DNA of 64,000 bases from Epiperipatus broadwayi (GCA_028023455.1 JAQFVV010012509.1:3902590-3966589); one strand, 5' to 3'; counted from the stretch's first letter, positions 12,039-22,800 are shown. Notes: generated by a model not told the origin, from the letters alone. A program made the numbers and translations.

Positions 12039-12884
12039 TGCAGGAGCTTGGATGTTTGTTTAGGACTTACTTAGAAAATGAGCATAGAGGATGGGTGAAA
12101 CAAACAGAATGTGTAGTAAATTACATTAGTTGAAATGTAAATAAATCTACTAGATTCACAACTATTAAATTACATTTCAATAAATAAATTCCAAATTTAT
12201 TTAAAAATTACCAACTGCCAATTAAATTCAACCAGACTGATATAAATTATGATATACAAAAGGAATACCAAAGATTAATAAATAAATCAGAGCTTAGAAG
12301 TAAAATGAAAGATAAAATATCTACCAATTCCAAATTAGAGACAATGTTTTCATAAAGACCCATAATCTTACTTAACAACTCCAAACCAAATGCCATAAAT
12401 TCTATAATTTATATAAAGGCCAGTTTACTATAATAAAACAAACAGGTTCAAATGCATTCTGAATAGATAAAGATCCTGAAATAAAGGTTACATATAATGC
12501 CTGCATTCTTAAATCATATTTTGGTCAACCAAAAAATTGAAATAACTATCATATGCAGATTATAGAAGAAGAAAGAGAAAGAATACAACACTAAATAAAA
12601 ACCTAGGGATAATTATTTCAATGATGAGAGCACCCAAGCTAATATGACTCCTTTATAAACCTAAATTAAAAAATATATACATATACTACTAGAACACACA
12701 TATATACTTTAAGTGTTTAAATTTTCCTATGATATAAAATTTTAACCCTGTAAAGTGGGAATTGTAAGGGTAACTTACAATATTATTAAGGTCACTTGTT
12801 TATGTGCAATATTTAACCATAATCTTAAAATTATAATTGTAAGTTTATAAATAGTAAATACATTATCCTTTTACATTAAAATAC

Positions 12885-12887
<3 letters not shown>

Positions 12888-12955
<68 letters not shown>

Positions 12956-13700
12956 AATCAATATCAATATATATATATCAAAATACAGTACAATTTATAT
13001 AAATTAATTCTTTTAGAAGTACTTTCGACTATACACTTTGTAGTCTTTATCAACTATATAACGTTGAATAATCAATAACATAAATAGATTGCTTAATAAT
13101 TCTAAAATTCAAAATTCAAAGTTTAATCAAAATTCTATTATATATAGATTGATATGTGGATGCGGCGTACAATACATTGGTGAATCTAAGTGTACATTTG
13201 AGAAGAGAATAAAAGAACATATGCTTTTATATAATAGAATTCAAAAAGAGAATCAATATGGAACAGATGTAAATAAACCTTCATCATCTGTTCTATTTGA
13301 TCATAATAAATCTTGTCAATATGGATTTAAATTTGATTATAAAAATATGAAAATTATTCAAATTGAACGTTGTCATAATAAACGTAAAATAAAAGAGGCT
13401 ATGTTGATTTTAAGAAATCGTCAAATGTTAATGAATCGCCAGTCATCAAATGTTAAGATAACAGAATTGTGGGAAATCTGAATTGAACTATGGGTATTGT
13501 TAAGGGTTGTCTTGTTTTGATTATTCGACGTTATATAGTTGATAAAGACTACAAAGTGTATAGTCGAAAGTACTTCTAAAAGAATATAATTTATATAAAT
13601 TGTATTGTATTTTGATATATATATATTGATTTGTATATTACATATATTGTGAAACGAATACAGATATCAAACTTTATTTATTACATATATATATATATAT
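12888..13700 (+). mobile_element. Penelope-like unit inserted in palindrome arm
   Basis: A long (AT)n run (12,889-12,950) leads into inverted flanks: 12,954-13,076 is the near-perfect reverse complement of 13,517-13,633. Between them lies one open endonuclease frame. The flanks contain GACTACAAAGTG, then TATAGTCGAAAGTACTTC, the same terminal phrase seen at the other Penelope copies here. There is no RT, so it is a truncated or minimal unit. The host arm continues on either side at ATACCCATATATA and TATATAACTTAAATG. Confidence 0.85.
13089..13481 (+). CDS. Penelope-like GIY-YIG endonuclease domain, intact frame
   Basis: A 130-codon uninterrupted frame. Residues ~17-45 carry the GIY-YIG signature as used by Penelope elements: YRLICGCGVQYIGES followed by FEKRIKEH, with the conserved Tyr, Gly, Arg and His. 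The conserved Glu is probably in IKEAMLI near residue 104, and the end is NVKITELWEI. In Penelope elements this domain nicks target DNA for target-primed reverse transcription. The upstream RT is absent and the ATG used may be internal. No stop or frameshift has accumulated, in contrast with the surrounding gypsy arm. It is flanked by ~120-bp inverted terminal sequences. Confidence 0.85.
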   Translation: MLNNSKIQNSKFNQNSIIYRLICGCGVQYIGESKCTFEKRIKEHMLLYNRIQKENQYGTDVNKPSSSVLFDHNKSCQYGFKFDYKNMKIIQIERCHNKRKIKEAMLILRNRQMLMNRQSSNVKITELWEI

Positions 13701-15499
13701 AACTTAAATGTTAGACTATAAATATTTAATAACAAAAGTCAAGTCAAATAAATAGTTGTTTTAATGAAATCAAAAATGATTATTTTTAATCATTTATATA
13801 TTTAATAATTATTTAAGTTGACTAATATCACTAATCAAGATGGAAAATGAGATAATGTTAGGTTGAGTTATATCTTAGCAACTAAATGTGAAGGCAATAA
13901 AATTAGAACTCAATGATACAATTATTAATTATGATGCATTCAACAATAATTGAATATAAAATCATGAAATGAAATACCAATTTAACATATGCTAATTACG
14001 AGAAGTTGACTCTACTATAAAAGCTAAATCTAATAATTTCCAAATTAATTCTATCTTTTACAAATGAACTAGTCACTATGCTTAGTTATTTTGCTGTGTT
14101 CAAATACCAAACATATTAAAGAGATGGATCAATAATTTGAATGAATTTTCCTTGTTTATAAAATCTTCATTAACAGAGAAGTCCAATATCACTCAAGAAA
14201 AGAGTAAATAAATTACCGTTTAAGATCATTAATAATATATTTCAAAAACAAAATTACCTTTAATATAATATTTAGAGAAACTCTTAACAAGATCATTTTA
14301 AACTTAAATTTTAAGGAAGATAAATATCATTAAAACACTTATATATCTAAACAAAATTACTTTAAGAAGATTTCAAGTTATATAAAATATATTGTGAGTA
14401 AAGACAATTTGCCATACATTCAAATGCTATTGTTCCAACCTAAACAGTCTAATTATTCATTCCTACTAAAATGCCTAATATATAAATACTTCATCTATAT
14501 AATTCAATATCCAACTTTAATTTATATTGAGATGATTTATGAAAAGGGATGCCAACATTATGTGAGAGGAATGTTTCTGAACAATGGAATATACTGATTG
14601 CCTCATCGACAATTGATGTCTGGCAAATAAAAGAACTTTATTATTAATGAACATTACTACTCAAATTATGAAAATAAATAAGACAATATTATAAACTTTT
14701 AATACATCACATCATCTATACATATCACCATTCATAAATATCTCATTTTATTTCCTTTGCTTCTTAAATCCATTTATGCTGAAATAATCCATTTTAGAAA
14801 ATTATTAGATGAAAAGAAAATGAAAAAATCATTGGGTTAAATTTTTTTTTTATTTAATAAAATGTAAGACTTCTTTGTAAAGTGACTTGACCAGGGCAAT
14901 AAGTAAACTTAATATGAAGGTAAGATTTTATTATCCTTCATATTAAATTTATTCACTTATGACAAAAGAGAATTTTTGTTTATTACTAATTCAACTAATT
15001 TAATATTTGTTTATATATTTTTCTGTATAAATGACTAATACCCTTGGATGAAAGGTCTTTTCTTTCAATGATTGTGTCCATACATACATGGGGAATCTCA
15101 TAAAAATGGAATTCCCTCAAATGAATTCAACATTATAAAAGCCTTTATATATAATTGTATCTTTAATTTAAATTTAGTTAGTTAGTACTATTATAATTTT
15201 TTGAAATTATAAAATTTTATTTTGTTTTATAACCTATTAAATATTGTTTGTGTTGTGATACATATCAACTATGGGGATATGGGAAGGTATCATTTCAAAT
15301 TTTATATACTAATATAGTAAAAATGTATATAAAGCACTCATAATTATAAATTTTGATAAATAAAAATAAATTTGAATTGTTGTCAATGAATAAATATTGT
15401 TAATTTTTTTTCATTTTAAGAAAGTCTTTGATTTTTTAAATTATTTATTTTGTTTTCATGATAAAATACGATTGAATATATATATATATATATAATTAA

Positions 15500-15895
15500 A
15501 ACAAGTTATAAATTCCATAACTTGCTTTAAGCTTGCATTTTGTGATCACTAGATGGAGTTTACCAATAGCTCTAAACAAGCTTTGATTTTATAAGTGCTG
15601 AAAGAGATAGAATTCAAAATTTCTATCGTTATACCTACCTCCAGACCAGCTGCTTTCAAGCTTATGACTTGCCTCAGTGGATGGCTGGGAGACTAGAAAC
15701 TAGATTTAAAAAATATCACCTCAAAAGTCAGCACTTATAATCCATGTTTCTATCAATTTGAAAGCATGAATTTATCAGACATGTAAATGTCTTCAAACCC
15801 AGCCTAACAAACTAGATAGCTATGGGGGTCTGAATTCAGCTCAGTTTTACCATATAGTAATAGCCTTTGCAATATATAAAAACTTCCTGTTATGA
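15500..15895 (-). repeat. Penelope-type terminal repeat with decayed hammerhead
   Basis: A single ~390-bp copy whose second half (TAGATAGCTATGGGGGTCTG, TCAGCTCAGTTTTACCATAT, then AGTAATAGCC and TGCAATATATAAAA) resembles the equivalent parts of the repeats at 18.63 kb, 34.87 kb and 35.57 kb. The first half includes a hammerhead-like segment at 15,638-15,684 on -: outer stem CCATCCA with TGGAGG, core CTGAGGC, GAAA. The core departs from CUGANGA and the stem III pair is imperfect, so it is probably inactive. Confidence 0.6.
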
Positions 15896-16548
15896 GTAAT
15901 AAAAGAATTTTATTCCAATCATCCAATCGTCATCATACCAGAGGCTTAATATGGATAAATTTAATGTCATTGAAACATTGGCAGCCTACTTTAGAACATT
16001 TTAAAAATTTTAAACAGGATTTTTATAGAGGCATGTAACTGGTCTTTTTTTTAAATTACGGTACATAGAAAGATCTCAATGCATATATACTGTATTTCTT
16101 AAAAACATTTTTTAAAGTTCATATATATTAAATAAAATCAATGCATAATGCTAGCTGAAATTTATATAAATTATTTTAAATGCCCCATTGCCATATTTTT
16201 TCTGACCCATTCCTCTTTTAAATAAAGAAAAGCTTTACTTTTGCAGCTTATTCAAAAGAATTCCTCAGGCTTGAAATATTCAAGTATTTTTTATTTAAAG
16301 GGGTAGTGTGGTAGAAAAAATATAGCTATCGGGTATTTAAAATATTATATATGTGTGTGCGCACATGCGGGGGGGGGGATAAACAGCTTTTTGTGTATCT
16401 AGTTGCTTTAATTATCAAGACAATCTTAAACTTTCACAACCAGCAATAGTTAGTGTGATGAGTGATATTACCACTTTGATTGATACTCTATAGAGTTTTT
16501 TGAGAAATCATTTCCCTGCAGTGGGTTGTTTAGAGACAATTTTACTTT
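15896..16548. other. AT-rich DNA, no gene
   Basis: It contains a short G homopolymer (16,369-16,378) beside TGTGTGTGCGCACATG. Nothing else is identified. Confidence 0.4.
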
Positions 16549-16642
16549 TTTTTTTAATATGCCAAGTGCGTTGATCGGGAAGCGAATTTAGGCTAGGTGC
16601 TTGATAAGCAGTTATGCTAACCACTAGACAACCAACGCTTGA
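16549..16642 (-). repeat. tRNA-Gly-derived SINE, copy 2
   Basis: On - the head runs from 16,638 to 16,567: GCGTTGGTTGTCTAGTGGTT, AGCATAACTGC, loop TTATCAA, GCA, a T-arm with TTCGCTTC, and TCAACGCA. The seven-base acceptor pairing (GCGTTGG with TCAACGC, one wobble) is retained and is the tRNA-Gly acceptor. The anticodon triplet reads ATC instead of TCC. It ends CTTGGCATATTAAAAAAAAA, the same tail as the copy at 3.6 kb. Confidence 0.75.
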
Positions 16643-17079
16643 CAATTTTACATTTTTATTTTATATATCATTTATAAATACAAATTTTTACAGCATTTTT
16701 AATAGACAATATTTAAATCAATACATATTTAAATCCTTGCAAAAAAATCATAATTTTGAAAACAGAACCAGCCCAATATGAAAAAGTAAAATACAGATAA
16801 ACTATTAAGGCAGAAATAACGAAATGGAATAAAGTATAATGGCTATAAATAAAAAGGATTTAAACTCAGTATAAAGCTATTTCTGCATTATGAAGGGAAA
16901 TGTGGGCATATTATATAGTCAGAAATATATATAATAAAAATTTTAAATATTTTGGAGTGTGATAAATTGCAAAAATAGTAAATATTTAGAATAGATGTTA
17001 GAAATTGGCAAAATAAAAGGAAAATCCAGTAAATCCAGAAGTGACATGAGATATTTCCCAGGAAAAACAAGCTCAGCCA
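16643..17079. other. AT-rich spacer before gag remnant
   Basis: No gene or repeat recognised. The minus-strand frame at 16,888-17,166 is a hydrophobic shadow. Confidence 0.4.
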
Positions 17080-18260
17080 TCCATGATAGAGATGATACAA
17101 CAAATGTTGAAAAAGGAATTTAAGGAATGGGAACAGAAAGTGAATGAAAAGTTTAAAGAAAGTCAACAGAGAGGTGAGGTAAAGTTTGATGAATTACAGC
17201 AGAAAAGTGAGATGATATTCGATGAGTTGCAGTAGAAAATGGAAAAAAAGTTCCGTGAAATGCAGCAAAAAAGTGATGAAACATTTCATGACATGAAATT
17301 TGAATGTGAAAAAAAATTAAAGAAATACAATGAACTATGAGAGAAATATGTAAGGAGATAAGAGTAAAAGTGTAGATAAAATTGAAACCTTGTGAAGGAT
17401 TGGACTAAGAGGGTTAAAGCTGGATGAAAAGAGTAAAGTTTTAGCTTCACAATTTATAGAAAATAAAAATGAAAGTCACCAATTAAGGCTCAAATTATGA
17501 GAAAATGTAGATGATATGAATATAAAAATGAGAGATTCAAAAGTTGTAACTGATGAATTAGTCTGGGAAAAAGAGACCATTATTCATTGAATAAATGAGA
17601 TAGAGTCAGGGTTAGCAGGACTGATGAACCAAAAGACTGGATAATGAATGATTCTGAGTATGTGAATAGTTGTAATGTAGGAAAAAAGAAAACTCATATT
17701 TTAAAACTTAATACCATACCCATGGTGAGACACAGGCTGATATTAATCAGTTTTTAAAAAATTGGGATATTCAAAGGTCAAGGTAGTCAACCACCACTAA
17801 TAATCTGAATAGCTTGGAAAGATATTTTTATTTTAATATAATGACAGAATAACATAAGCTGGCAATTGCCCATAACTATTTACAAACTAAAAATCAGGCT
17901 TGGTGGGATTCATTGCTGCAGCACCCAGTGACCTTTAATAATTATAGAGATGCATTGGTGAATAATTTTTGGTCAGAAGAATGTCAAGAGGCTATTAAGA
18001 ATCAAATGATGCAAGAGATATTCTATGCAGGAAGTGCAAAAGGCTATTCTCAATGCTTTAAGAGACAAGTGTCCAAGTTAAGAACTTTGAATGCATGTGG
18101 TCTGTCTGAGAGTCCAATATAAGAATAATTCACCATAATTTGCCATTTAGAATTGAACAAATGATTCTAAGCACTGATAGAAAGATAATTGAGCAGGTGG
18201 CAGATTTTCTAAATGCAATTGATTTGAGCCAACATAAGCAACCAAATAAATATGAGGAAA
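17080..18260 (+). pseudogene. Decayed Ty3/gypsy gag
   Basis: Frames joined across stops and shifts encode first a heptad-rich Glu/Lys/Gln helix (EFKEWEQKVNEKFKES, MIFDELQ stop KMEKKFREMQQKSDE). Then comes a gypsy capsid region: KLAIAHNYLQTKNQAWWDSL, then HPVTFNNYRDALVNNFWSEE, KRQVSKLRTLN and LPFRIEQMILSTDRKI. The last open part is 17,913-18,122. The 'AWW..L' and 'F..YRDAL...F' blocks are typical of Ty3/gypsy Gag, which packages element RNA. No zinc knuckle or protease is visible before the array at 18.6 kb. Relation to the gypsy arms at 7.8-15.5 kb is plausible but unproven. Confidence 0.75.
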
Positions 18261-18685
18261 ATATATGAACTCTGCATATATTAATACATCAGAAGTGCAG
18301 AGATATTATAATGATAGACCATGGTATAAAAAAACGACCAACAAACAGTCTTGAAAGAATATGGGTGACCTTCAGAACTAGATGTGGTTCCAATATAATG
18401 AGTAATAGAACCAATGAAGAAGAAGGCAGTACTAATCAAGCTTGACAATTATAGTACCATATAAAATTTGAATAGTTAATTCTTTTATTCTTTAGCTAAA
18501 AATAGGTAGATATTCACTTGCCAACTAATATTGAATAGTTGCCTGGATTGACTATAGGTCATCTACCTAAAAATATCTAAATATCTTTAAAAAACATCCA
18601 AATCCTATTTATATATATTAAAACAAAATTTTATATATAGGTAAGTTAAAAACAAACTCTTATGAAGCTTCAAAAATACCCTCAA

Positions 18686-18725
18686 CCTCAGACCGCGGTT
18701 TCTGCCTCTAGCGTCATCAGTGAGG
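18686..18725 (-). ncRNA. Hammerhead ribozyme, array copy 1
   Basis: Minus strand: stem I CCTCA; core CTGATGA; stem-loop II CGCTAGAGGCA; GAAA; stem III of two pairs (A-T, C-G) closed by CGCG; cleavage-site C; TGAGG. Core is complete and stem I has five perfect pairs. Confidence 0.85.
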
Positions 18726-19056
18726 TGCTAGGGAATAAAAATACTAGAACTAGTCCAGCATTTTATCAATGCCTAACTATTGAGAAGAAAATCTGAAACT
18801 TTCAGACATTTATATGTCCAAAAATCCAAGCTATCTAACTCAAATAGCTGTATGGGACTGAACTAAGTTCAGATACACCATATATTAATAGCTCTAGCAA
18901 TATAAAATCGCCAAAGCATTAATAGCAAAAAACTAAAATTAAATTGATAAAAAAATCAAGTCAGATGATCTAATTTTAATAAAGCTCCTATTTACAAATG
19001 TTATATATAGAGTAAGTTAAAAACAAACTCTTATGAAGCTTCAAAAATACCCTCAA

Positions 19057-19096
19057 CCTCAGACCACAGTTTCTGCCTCTAGCGTCATCAGTGAGG
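19057..19096 (-). ncRNA. Hammerhead ribozyme, array copy 2
   Basis: As copy 1, but the stem III tetraloop reads TGTG instead of CGCG. The loop changes while core and stems are kept. Confidence 0.85.
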
Positions 19097-19426
19097 TGCT
19101 AGGGAATAAAAATACTAGAACTAGTCCAGCATTTTATCAATGCCTAACTATTGAGAAGAAAATCTGAAACTTTCAGACATTTATATGTCCAAAAATTCAG
19201 CTATCTAACTCAAATAGCCATATGGGACTGAACTAAGTTCAGATACACCATATATTAATACCTCTAGCAATATAAAATCTCCAAAGCATTAATAGCAAAA
19301 AACTAAAATTAAATTGATAAAAAAATCAAGTCAGATGACCTAATTTTAATAAAGCTCCTATTTACAAATGTTATATATAGAGTAAGTTAAAAACAAACTC
19401 TTATGAAGCTTCAAAAATACCCTCAA

Positions 19427-19466
19427 CCTCAGACCACGGTTTCTGCCTCTAGCGTCATCAGTGAGG
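19427..19466 (-). ncRNA. Hammerhead ribozyme, array copy 3
   Basis: As copy 1, with stem III loop CGTG. Core CTGATGA and GAAA and both arms of stem I are intact. Confidence 0.85.
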
Positions 19467-19918
19467 TGCTAGGGAATAAAAATACTAGAACTAGTCCAGC
19501 ATTTTATCAATGCCTAACTATTGAGAAGAAAATCTGAAACTTTCAGACATTTATATGTCCAAAAATCCAGCTATCTAACTTAAATAGCCGTATGGGACTG
19601 AACTAAGTTCATAAGAGTTTGTTTTTAACTTACTCTATATATAACATTTGTAAATAGGAGCTTTATTAAAATTAGGTCATCTGACTTGATTTTTTTATCA
19701 ATTTAATTTTAGTTTTTTGCTATTAATGCTTTGGCGATTTTATATTGCTAGAGCTATTAATATATGGTGTATCTGAACTTAGTTCAGTCCCATACGGCTA
19801 TTTGAGTTAGATAGCTGGATTTTTGGACATATAAATGTCTGAAAGTTTCAGATTTTCTTCTCAATAGTTAGGCATTGATAAAATGCTGGACTAGTTCTAG
19901 TATTTTTATTCCCTAGCA

Positions 19919-19958
19919 CCTCACTGATGACGCTAGAGGCAGAAACCGCGGTCTGAGG
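19919..19958 (+). ncRNA. Hammerhead ribozyme, inverted array copy
   Basis: Plus strand: CCTCA 19,919-19,923; CTGATGA 19,924-19,930; stem-loop II 19,931-19,941 (two G-C/C-G pairs next to a C/A mismatch); GAAA 19,942-19,945; stem III 19,946-19,952; cleavage C at 19,953; TGAGG 19,954-19,958. Confidence 0.85.
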
Positions 19959-20085
19959 TTGAGGGTGTTTTTGAAGCTTCATAAGAGTTTGTTTTTAACT
20001 TACTCTATATATAACATTTGTAAATAGGAGCTTTATTAAAATTAGGTCATCTGACTTGATTTTTTATCAATAAAACAAAATTTAT

Positions 20086-20640
20086 AAATGAATTAGAAAA
20101 TATTGTAAAGGGTAATTAGTCAAGAAATAATACATTATTCTAGATATGTTGATGATATTTTAATTAATGGTAATAAAAGAGTAATGAATAATATTTATAA
20201 TGAGTTTAATAATATATATATAAAATTAAGGTTAAATATTTAGATATAGACATTAATATAGATAACGATAATAAAATTACTTTAAAACATTTTATTAAAG
20301 AACATAAATTAAGAAAAATTATTCATGTAGATTCACCACAAGCATAGGTACAAAAATTAGCAGTAATTAAAAATTTTAAATATTGGAATGATAAATACAA
20401 TATAGATAAAAGTGTAGCTCAATTGCAAAAGAATCAGTTTATTGAATTATATAAAGATTATGAATATAATCCTAAAACTATTAGCAATATATTTTTACTT
20501 GTAAAAAATCTATGGTAGATGATAAAAATTTTGAGAATAATGATGGTATTGATAATGATAATAATGAATCAAGTACAAAATGGATTAAACTTTCATATTA
20601 TCCTAGGATTTATAATACTTTAAGGATTTAATAAAAATTA
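20086..20640 (+). pseudogene. Penelope-like reverse transcriptase remnant
   Basis: Starting just after the hammerhead array, broken frames encode IIHYSRYVDDILINGNKRV, containing the RT catalytic YVDD. They continue through NNIYNEFNN and downstream KHFIKEHKLRKIIHVDSPQA and KLAVIKNFKYWND. Frameshifts and stops occur throughout. The matching endonuclease appears at 22,440 beyond an inserted element. RT fingers/palm motifs upstream of YVDD are missing, so this copy is 5'-truncated at the array boundary. Confidence 0.8.
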
Positions 20641-20653
20641 TATTGATGAGAAT

Positions 20654-22347
20654 ATCATCTGAAATCTGGGCATGGCCGCTTGGGGCATTGATACTATACA
20701 AAATCAATCAAATGTAACGTTACCAGGCCGCCACAACTTTTTTTTATAGAATATGATTATTTTTTTTGCTTAAACAAATTTTTATTTCATTTATAACATG
20801 ATTTTTTTTTTATTAAACAAATTTTTATATATATATATTTTTTTTTTAACTTGACATTTTTCTTTATTCAACAAATCTTGGTAATTTAATTTTCTGTTTA
20901 TTTTTCTGAATTTTAATAACTTTGGACTGTTTCACGATAAAAAAACTTGTTTTAACCCACCGAAAAAATATAATGGTACTATTATTTGGGACTTGTTTCG
21001 CCTTTGTTCTACCTTTTTTTTTTTGGTTGACTAAAATGTTTTTCTTATTATTATTAAATCAAAAGTAACTTTTGTGTTGTTGGGGGTTAAAAATTGTATT
21101 GAAACCTCCACCCCACCCTCAGATCATTAATTGTAACAAAAAGTCATTAACCTTTTATGTAAACAACTTTGTTCCACTTAATCCTTTTATTTATATTTCA
21201 TTTGAATTAGCCTTTTTTTGGCTTCTATAATAAACAGCTTTTTGGGGGGCTTTTGTACTGTGTTTATTAACAAAAAGTCAACAAAAATAGTCATTTATTT
21301 GAACCCCATTTGTTTTAAACCTGCTAAAAAAATTTAATGCAATTGTTTGGGAATTGTTTTGAATTTTTTCTACCTTTTTTGGGGGGGAGGGAGGGGGTGA
21401 TCAAATTGTTTTGCTTCTTATTAAATCAAAAGTAACATTTGTTTTTTGGGGGTACAATATTGTTTTCAAACCCCCACTCTCACACTCAGAAAAATAATCG
21501 TAACAAAAAGTCAATAATTCCTCTTTTTTTCAACAATTTTTTTTCACATTTTACTTTTATTTATATTTCGTTTGAATTACTTTTTTTTGCCTTCTACAAT
21601 AAACTGCTATGGAAGGGGGAGGGCTTTCATACTTTGTTATTATTAACAAAAAGTCAATAAAAATAGTCATTTATTTTAATCCTGCTGCAAAAAAGATAAT
21701 TGAAATACTTGTCAATTTCTAATGAAATAAAAAAAAAAGTACACAAACTTTGAACTTTTTGAACATCTTTTTTATTTTATTGCTGTAATAAAAACAGTCT
21801 GATATTTGGGAGGCCATTATGTGCCTGAAAAACGGACACAGTCTCCCTCACTTTCTATACTCAGCAATACTGAAAAGCTTAAAAATTGCACATTCTTCTC
21901 AGACCTTTTATTGGTCTCATATACTTTCCATGCTGAAATGTGACTTAGCATGTGAGTTTTGTTGAAGCATGTTCGAACATATGCTTTGTCAATTTTTTAC
22001 ATATTAACATTTTTTTAGGGAAGGGTGGGGACCATATGACAATTATTAGTAATTAACAACATTATTTAAATATAAATGATATTACTCTACTATGGAGATT
22101 TGAAAAGTTGTATGGACTTGAAATTAAAACATCCTCAAGTGATATGGTAATCAGCTATGAATAGAACAAATACACATAAATAGTTTCGAAGCTCAAAACA
22201 GGTAATATTTTTGTGCAATGTCATGCAAATGGGTTAATACAATATAAATGTTGTATTAGCAATAAGGCCAGCCACAGAAATGGCATTTTTATGTATTCTG
22301 ACACATAAACAACACCATCGGACAGGTGTGCCCAGATTTCAGATGAT
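20654..22347. mobile_element. 1.7-kb element with 18-bp terminal inverted repeats
   Basis: ATCATCTGAAATCTGGGC at 20,654-20,671 is the exact reverse complement of 22,330-22,347. The segment sits inside a Penelope copy, between its RT and endonuclease. It has no transposase frame; the inside is T- and G-homopolymer-rich with an internal ~367-bp duplication. A target duplication is not certain (at most 'AT' on both sides). It is probably a non-autonomous DNA transposon. Confidence 0.75.
20940..21690. repeat. Diverged ~367-bp direct duplication inside TIR element
   Basis: Two adjacent units share AAATCAAAAGTAAC (21,056 and 21,423) and GTAACAAAAAGTCA (21,133 and 21,500), then TTTATATTTC with TTTGAATTA, and AAAAATAGTCATTTATTT. 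Many homopolymer-length differences separate them. No coding capacity. Confidence 0.8.
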
Positions 22348-22439
22348 TACCAAATATAAATATTGGCTGGTCAAATAGTAAAAATCTTGATCAATTAATA
22401 GATAATTATAGGTTAAGGGATTATTTACAGTTCAAAAAG

Positions 22440-22800
22440 GAATTGTATATAAAATTACATGCAAAATTTGTAAAATGATTTACTTTGGGCATGCTAGAAA
22501 ACAATTAGAGATAAGAGCTAAAGAACATAACAATGCTATTAAAAGAAGAGATAATAGGTCTGCATTATATATTCACTACTTGAAATATGGTCATAGAATA
22601 GATGCTATAAAAACTATTAACTATTCAAATTTCATCAAATATCCAAAAAGAAGGCAAATTTATGAAGCATAATATATTAAAAATAATTTGATTAATTGCG
22701 TAAATATTTATAAGAATTCTACAAATTTGGTTAATAAGTGTTTGATTAAAAATGAATAGAAAATTATATAAGTTGATATAAATAATTGTATAAAAAATGT
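22440..22800 (+). pseudogene. Penelope-like GIY-YIG endonuclease, second lineage
   Basis: The frame from 22,431 reads VQKGIVYKITCKICK, then MIYFGHARKQLEIRAKEH with the GIY-YIG Tyr, Gly, Arg and His. It continues IKRRDNRSALYIHYLKYGHR, then KRRQIYEA, and meets a stop at 22,670, followed by YIKNNLINCVNIYKNSTNLV. Sequence differs clearly from the 13-kb endonuclease, so at least two Penelope lineages are present. It is the 3' part of the element whose RT remnant lies at 20.1-20.6 kb, displaced by the TIR element. Confidence 0.8.

Larger units (their letters stand above)
11244..15487. repeat. Right arm of giant inverted duplication
   Basis: Mirror of 7,785-11,155 across an 88-bp spacer (11,156-11,243). 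It is longer than the left arm because a Penelope-type unit with (AT)n is inserted at about 12,888-13,700, exactly where the left arm reads continuously near 9,590. This arm has more frame-disrupting changes than the left one. The insertion into one arm shows that the duplication predates it. Confidence 0.9.
18631..20075. repeat. 370-bp tandem and inverted array carrying hammerheads
   Basis: Direct copies start at 18,641, 19,012 and 19,382 (period 370-371 bp). The third stops after 'gaactaagttc' at about 19,610. There an abrupt switch begins inverted copies (19,611-20,075) that mirror the preceding units nearly perfectly. Copies differ by only a few bases. Each full unit contains one hammerhead, a TATGGGACTGAACTAAGTTC block and TTTATCAATTTAATTTTAG. 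The next sequence is a Penelope RT, so these may be Penelope pseudo-LTRs; the same layout would also fit an animal retrozyme array. Confidence 0.9.

Noticed and set aside
17540-17660. CTGATGA occurrences near GAAA
   Set aside because: They fall in gag-derived coding sequence and lack complementary stem I arms and a stem II.
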